NCBI GenBank assembly: GCA_900315155.1
Contig: OMYB01000006.1
Location: 1-64,000, forward strand
DNA length: 64,000 bases
Direction: 5' to 3'
From: an uncultured Selenomonadales bacterium
Lineage (GTDB): Bacteria > Bacillota > Negativicutes > Selenomonadales > Selenomonadaceae
Part shown: positions 63,502 through 64,000 of the stretch, in pieces
Numbering within the stretch: position 1 is the stretch's first letter
How the letters are laid out: the number at the start of each line of letters is the position of its first letter
Program-made: the position numbers and the translations under genes
Notes under the pieces: model-generated
Seen by the model: only the letters and a program-made list of their open reading frames with translations
Databases searched by the model: none
Told to the model about the DNA's origin: nothing

Positions 63502-63984
63502 ATGAGCGTTACGAAATTAACCAAGAATGCGAACGGCGTCTTTCTCTGCCCGAAGTGCGGGCAGGAGCTGCGTACGCGGGAGGGCGGCGCCGTGGAGATA
63601 CGGAACGGGCGCGTCGATATGTCTGCTACGCTGCCGAAGTATATCTGCGATACATGCGGCGTCTATTATCAGGAACTGCTGAATTCCGGTTTCTATGACG
63701 TTTTGGACCTTCCGCAGGAGTGGCGCGTCGCTCCCCGGCCCAAGAAGCACAAACTCCTGCGCACGGGCGATATCGAGCCGATGGAACTGCATAAGGATGC
63801 CAATGGCCAGTGCGTCTGCCCGCGGTGCGGGGAACTCATGGATTTCGTTGAGGGACAGCCGGTGCGCATCGTTGACGGCAAGCCGGATTTCGAGAATGTC
63901 AAGGATCATTTCCGCTGCTCGTACTGCGAATCGGTGTATCGGCGCATTGCGTCGACGAACTATTTCCAGTGGTCGGAGAAATGA
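63502..63984 (+). CDS. Double zinc-ribbon protein, unknown
   Basis: 160 residues with four Cys-x-x-Cys pairs: FLCPKCGQ, ICDTCG, CVCPRCGE and RCSYCES, forming two four-Cys zinc ribbons in tandem (about 15-55 and 108-148). The two halves look like an internal duplication (NANGVFLCPKCG versus DANGQCVCPRCG). Function unknown; starts 17 bp after the glycosyltransferase. Confidence 0.7.
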   Translation: MSVTKLTKNANGVFLCPKCGQELRTREGGAVEIRNGRVDMSATLPKYICDTCGVYYQELLNSGFYDVLDLPQEWRVAPRPKKHKLLRTGDIEPMELHKDANGQCVCPRCGELMDFVEGQPVRIVDGKPDFENVKDHFRCSYCESVYRRIASTNYFQWSEK

Positions 63985-64000
63985 CGGAAGACGAAAGGAT

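Overview
The window (about 58% GC by eye, dense and mostly plus-strand) looks like chromosome from a Gram-negative-type Firmicute of the Negativicutes, probably Selenomonadaceae (Selenomonas or Mitsuokella relatives). The argS - RNA polymerase delta subunit - pyrG and mfd - hup housekeeping order, PdxST PLP synthesis with a MocR regulator, consensus TTGACA/TATAAT promoters and GGAGG ribosome sites are Firmicute traits. The genus is inferred; no rRNA is present.

Layout. 1-3,100: AT-rich truncated gene and small membrane or lipoproteins. 3,100-6,110: pdxST and a divergent MocR regulator. 6,090-9,520: eroded accessory DNA, with an IS3-type transposase remnant, the tail of a beta-glucoside PTS gene, an intact 6-phospho-beta-glucosidase, an internally deleted bioD and bioY behind BirA-box-like sites. 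9,600-17,700: a HigBA-type module, a C39-like peptidase, tRNA-Pro(GGG), a PL7-type lyase, a BsuPI-domain protein, an SLC13 transporter followed by an SHMT-like protein that lacks the PLP lysine, an HTH-Uma2 fusion and an IS4-type remnant.

17,700-34,340: a catabolic acetolactate synthase, divergent from a long cluster. The cluster holds an SsuA/NrtA-type ABC transporter, a D-2-hydroxyacid dehydrogenase, IorAB, an ADP-forming acyl-CoA synthetase, two PII proteins of the NifI1/NifI2 type, a second ABC ATPase, a LarA-type isomerase, two-subunit aconitase X, a second binding protein and HutD. 34,400-45,590: an RpiR regulator, then histidine use (M20 amidase, formiminoglutamate-deiminase-like amidohydrolase, hutU, hutI, hutH) and a polar amino acid ABC transporter. 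45,600-48,130: gloA, amtB and glnK. 48,300-51,730: chemotaxis (CheY-CheX, CheX, an MCP). 51,800-64,000: housekeeping (YwiB-like, argS, rpoE, pyrG, mfd, YabN-type methylase, hup, SDR, MGDG-synthase-like glycosyltransferase, zinc-ribbon proteins).

The main discovery is regulatory. Five leaders (acetolactate synthase, ABC/Ior cluster, M20/hut operon, hutH, amtB) share one design: a TTGACA-N17 promoter, a small hairpin with an A-A-N-G-N-N hexaloop, and an intrinsic terminator whose 5' arm overlaps that hairpin. amtB carries two such units in series. This is the signature of ANTAR-protein antitermination. It suggests one nitrogen-responsive RNA regulon joining ammonium uptake, histidine breakdown and the uncharacterised PII/ABC/Ior/LarA/AcnX cluster. 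No ANTAR protein is encoded in the window.
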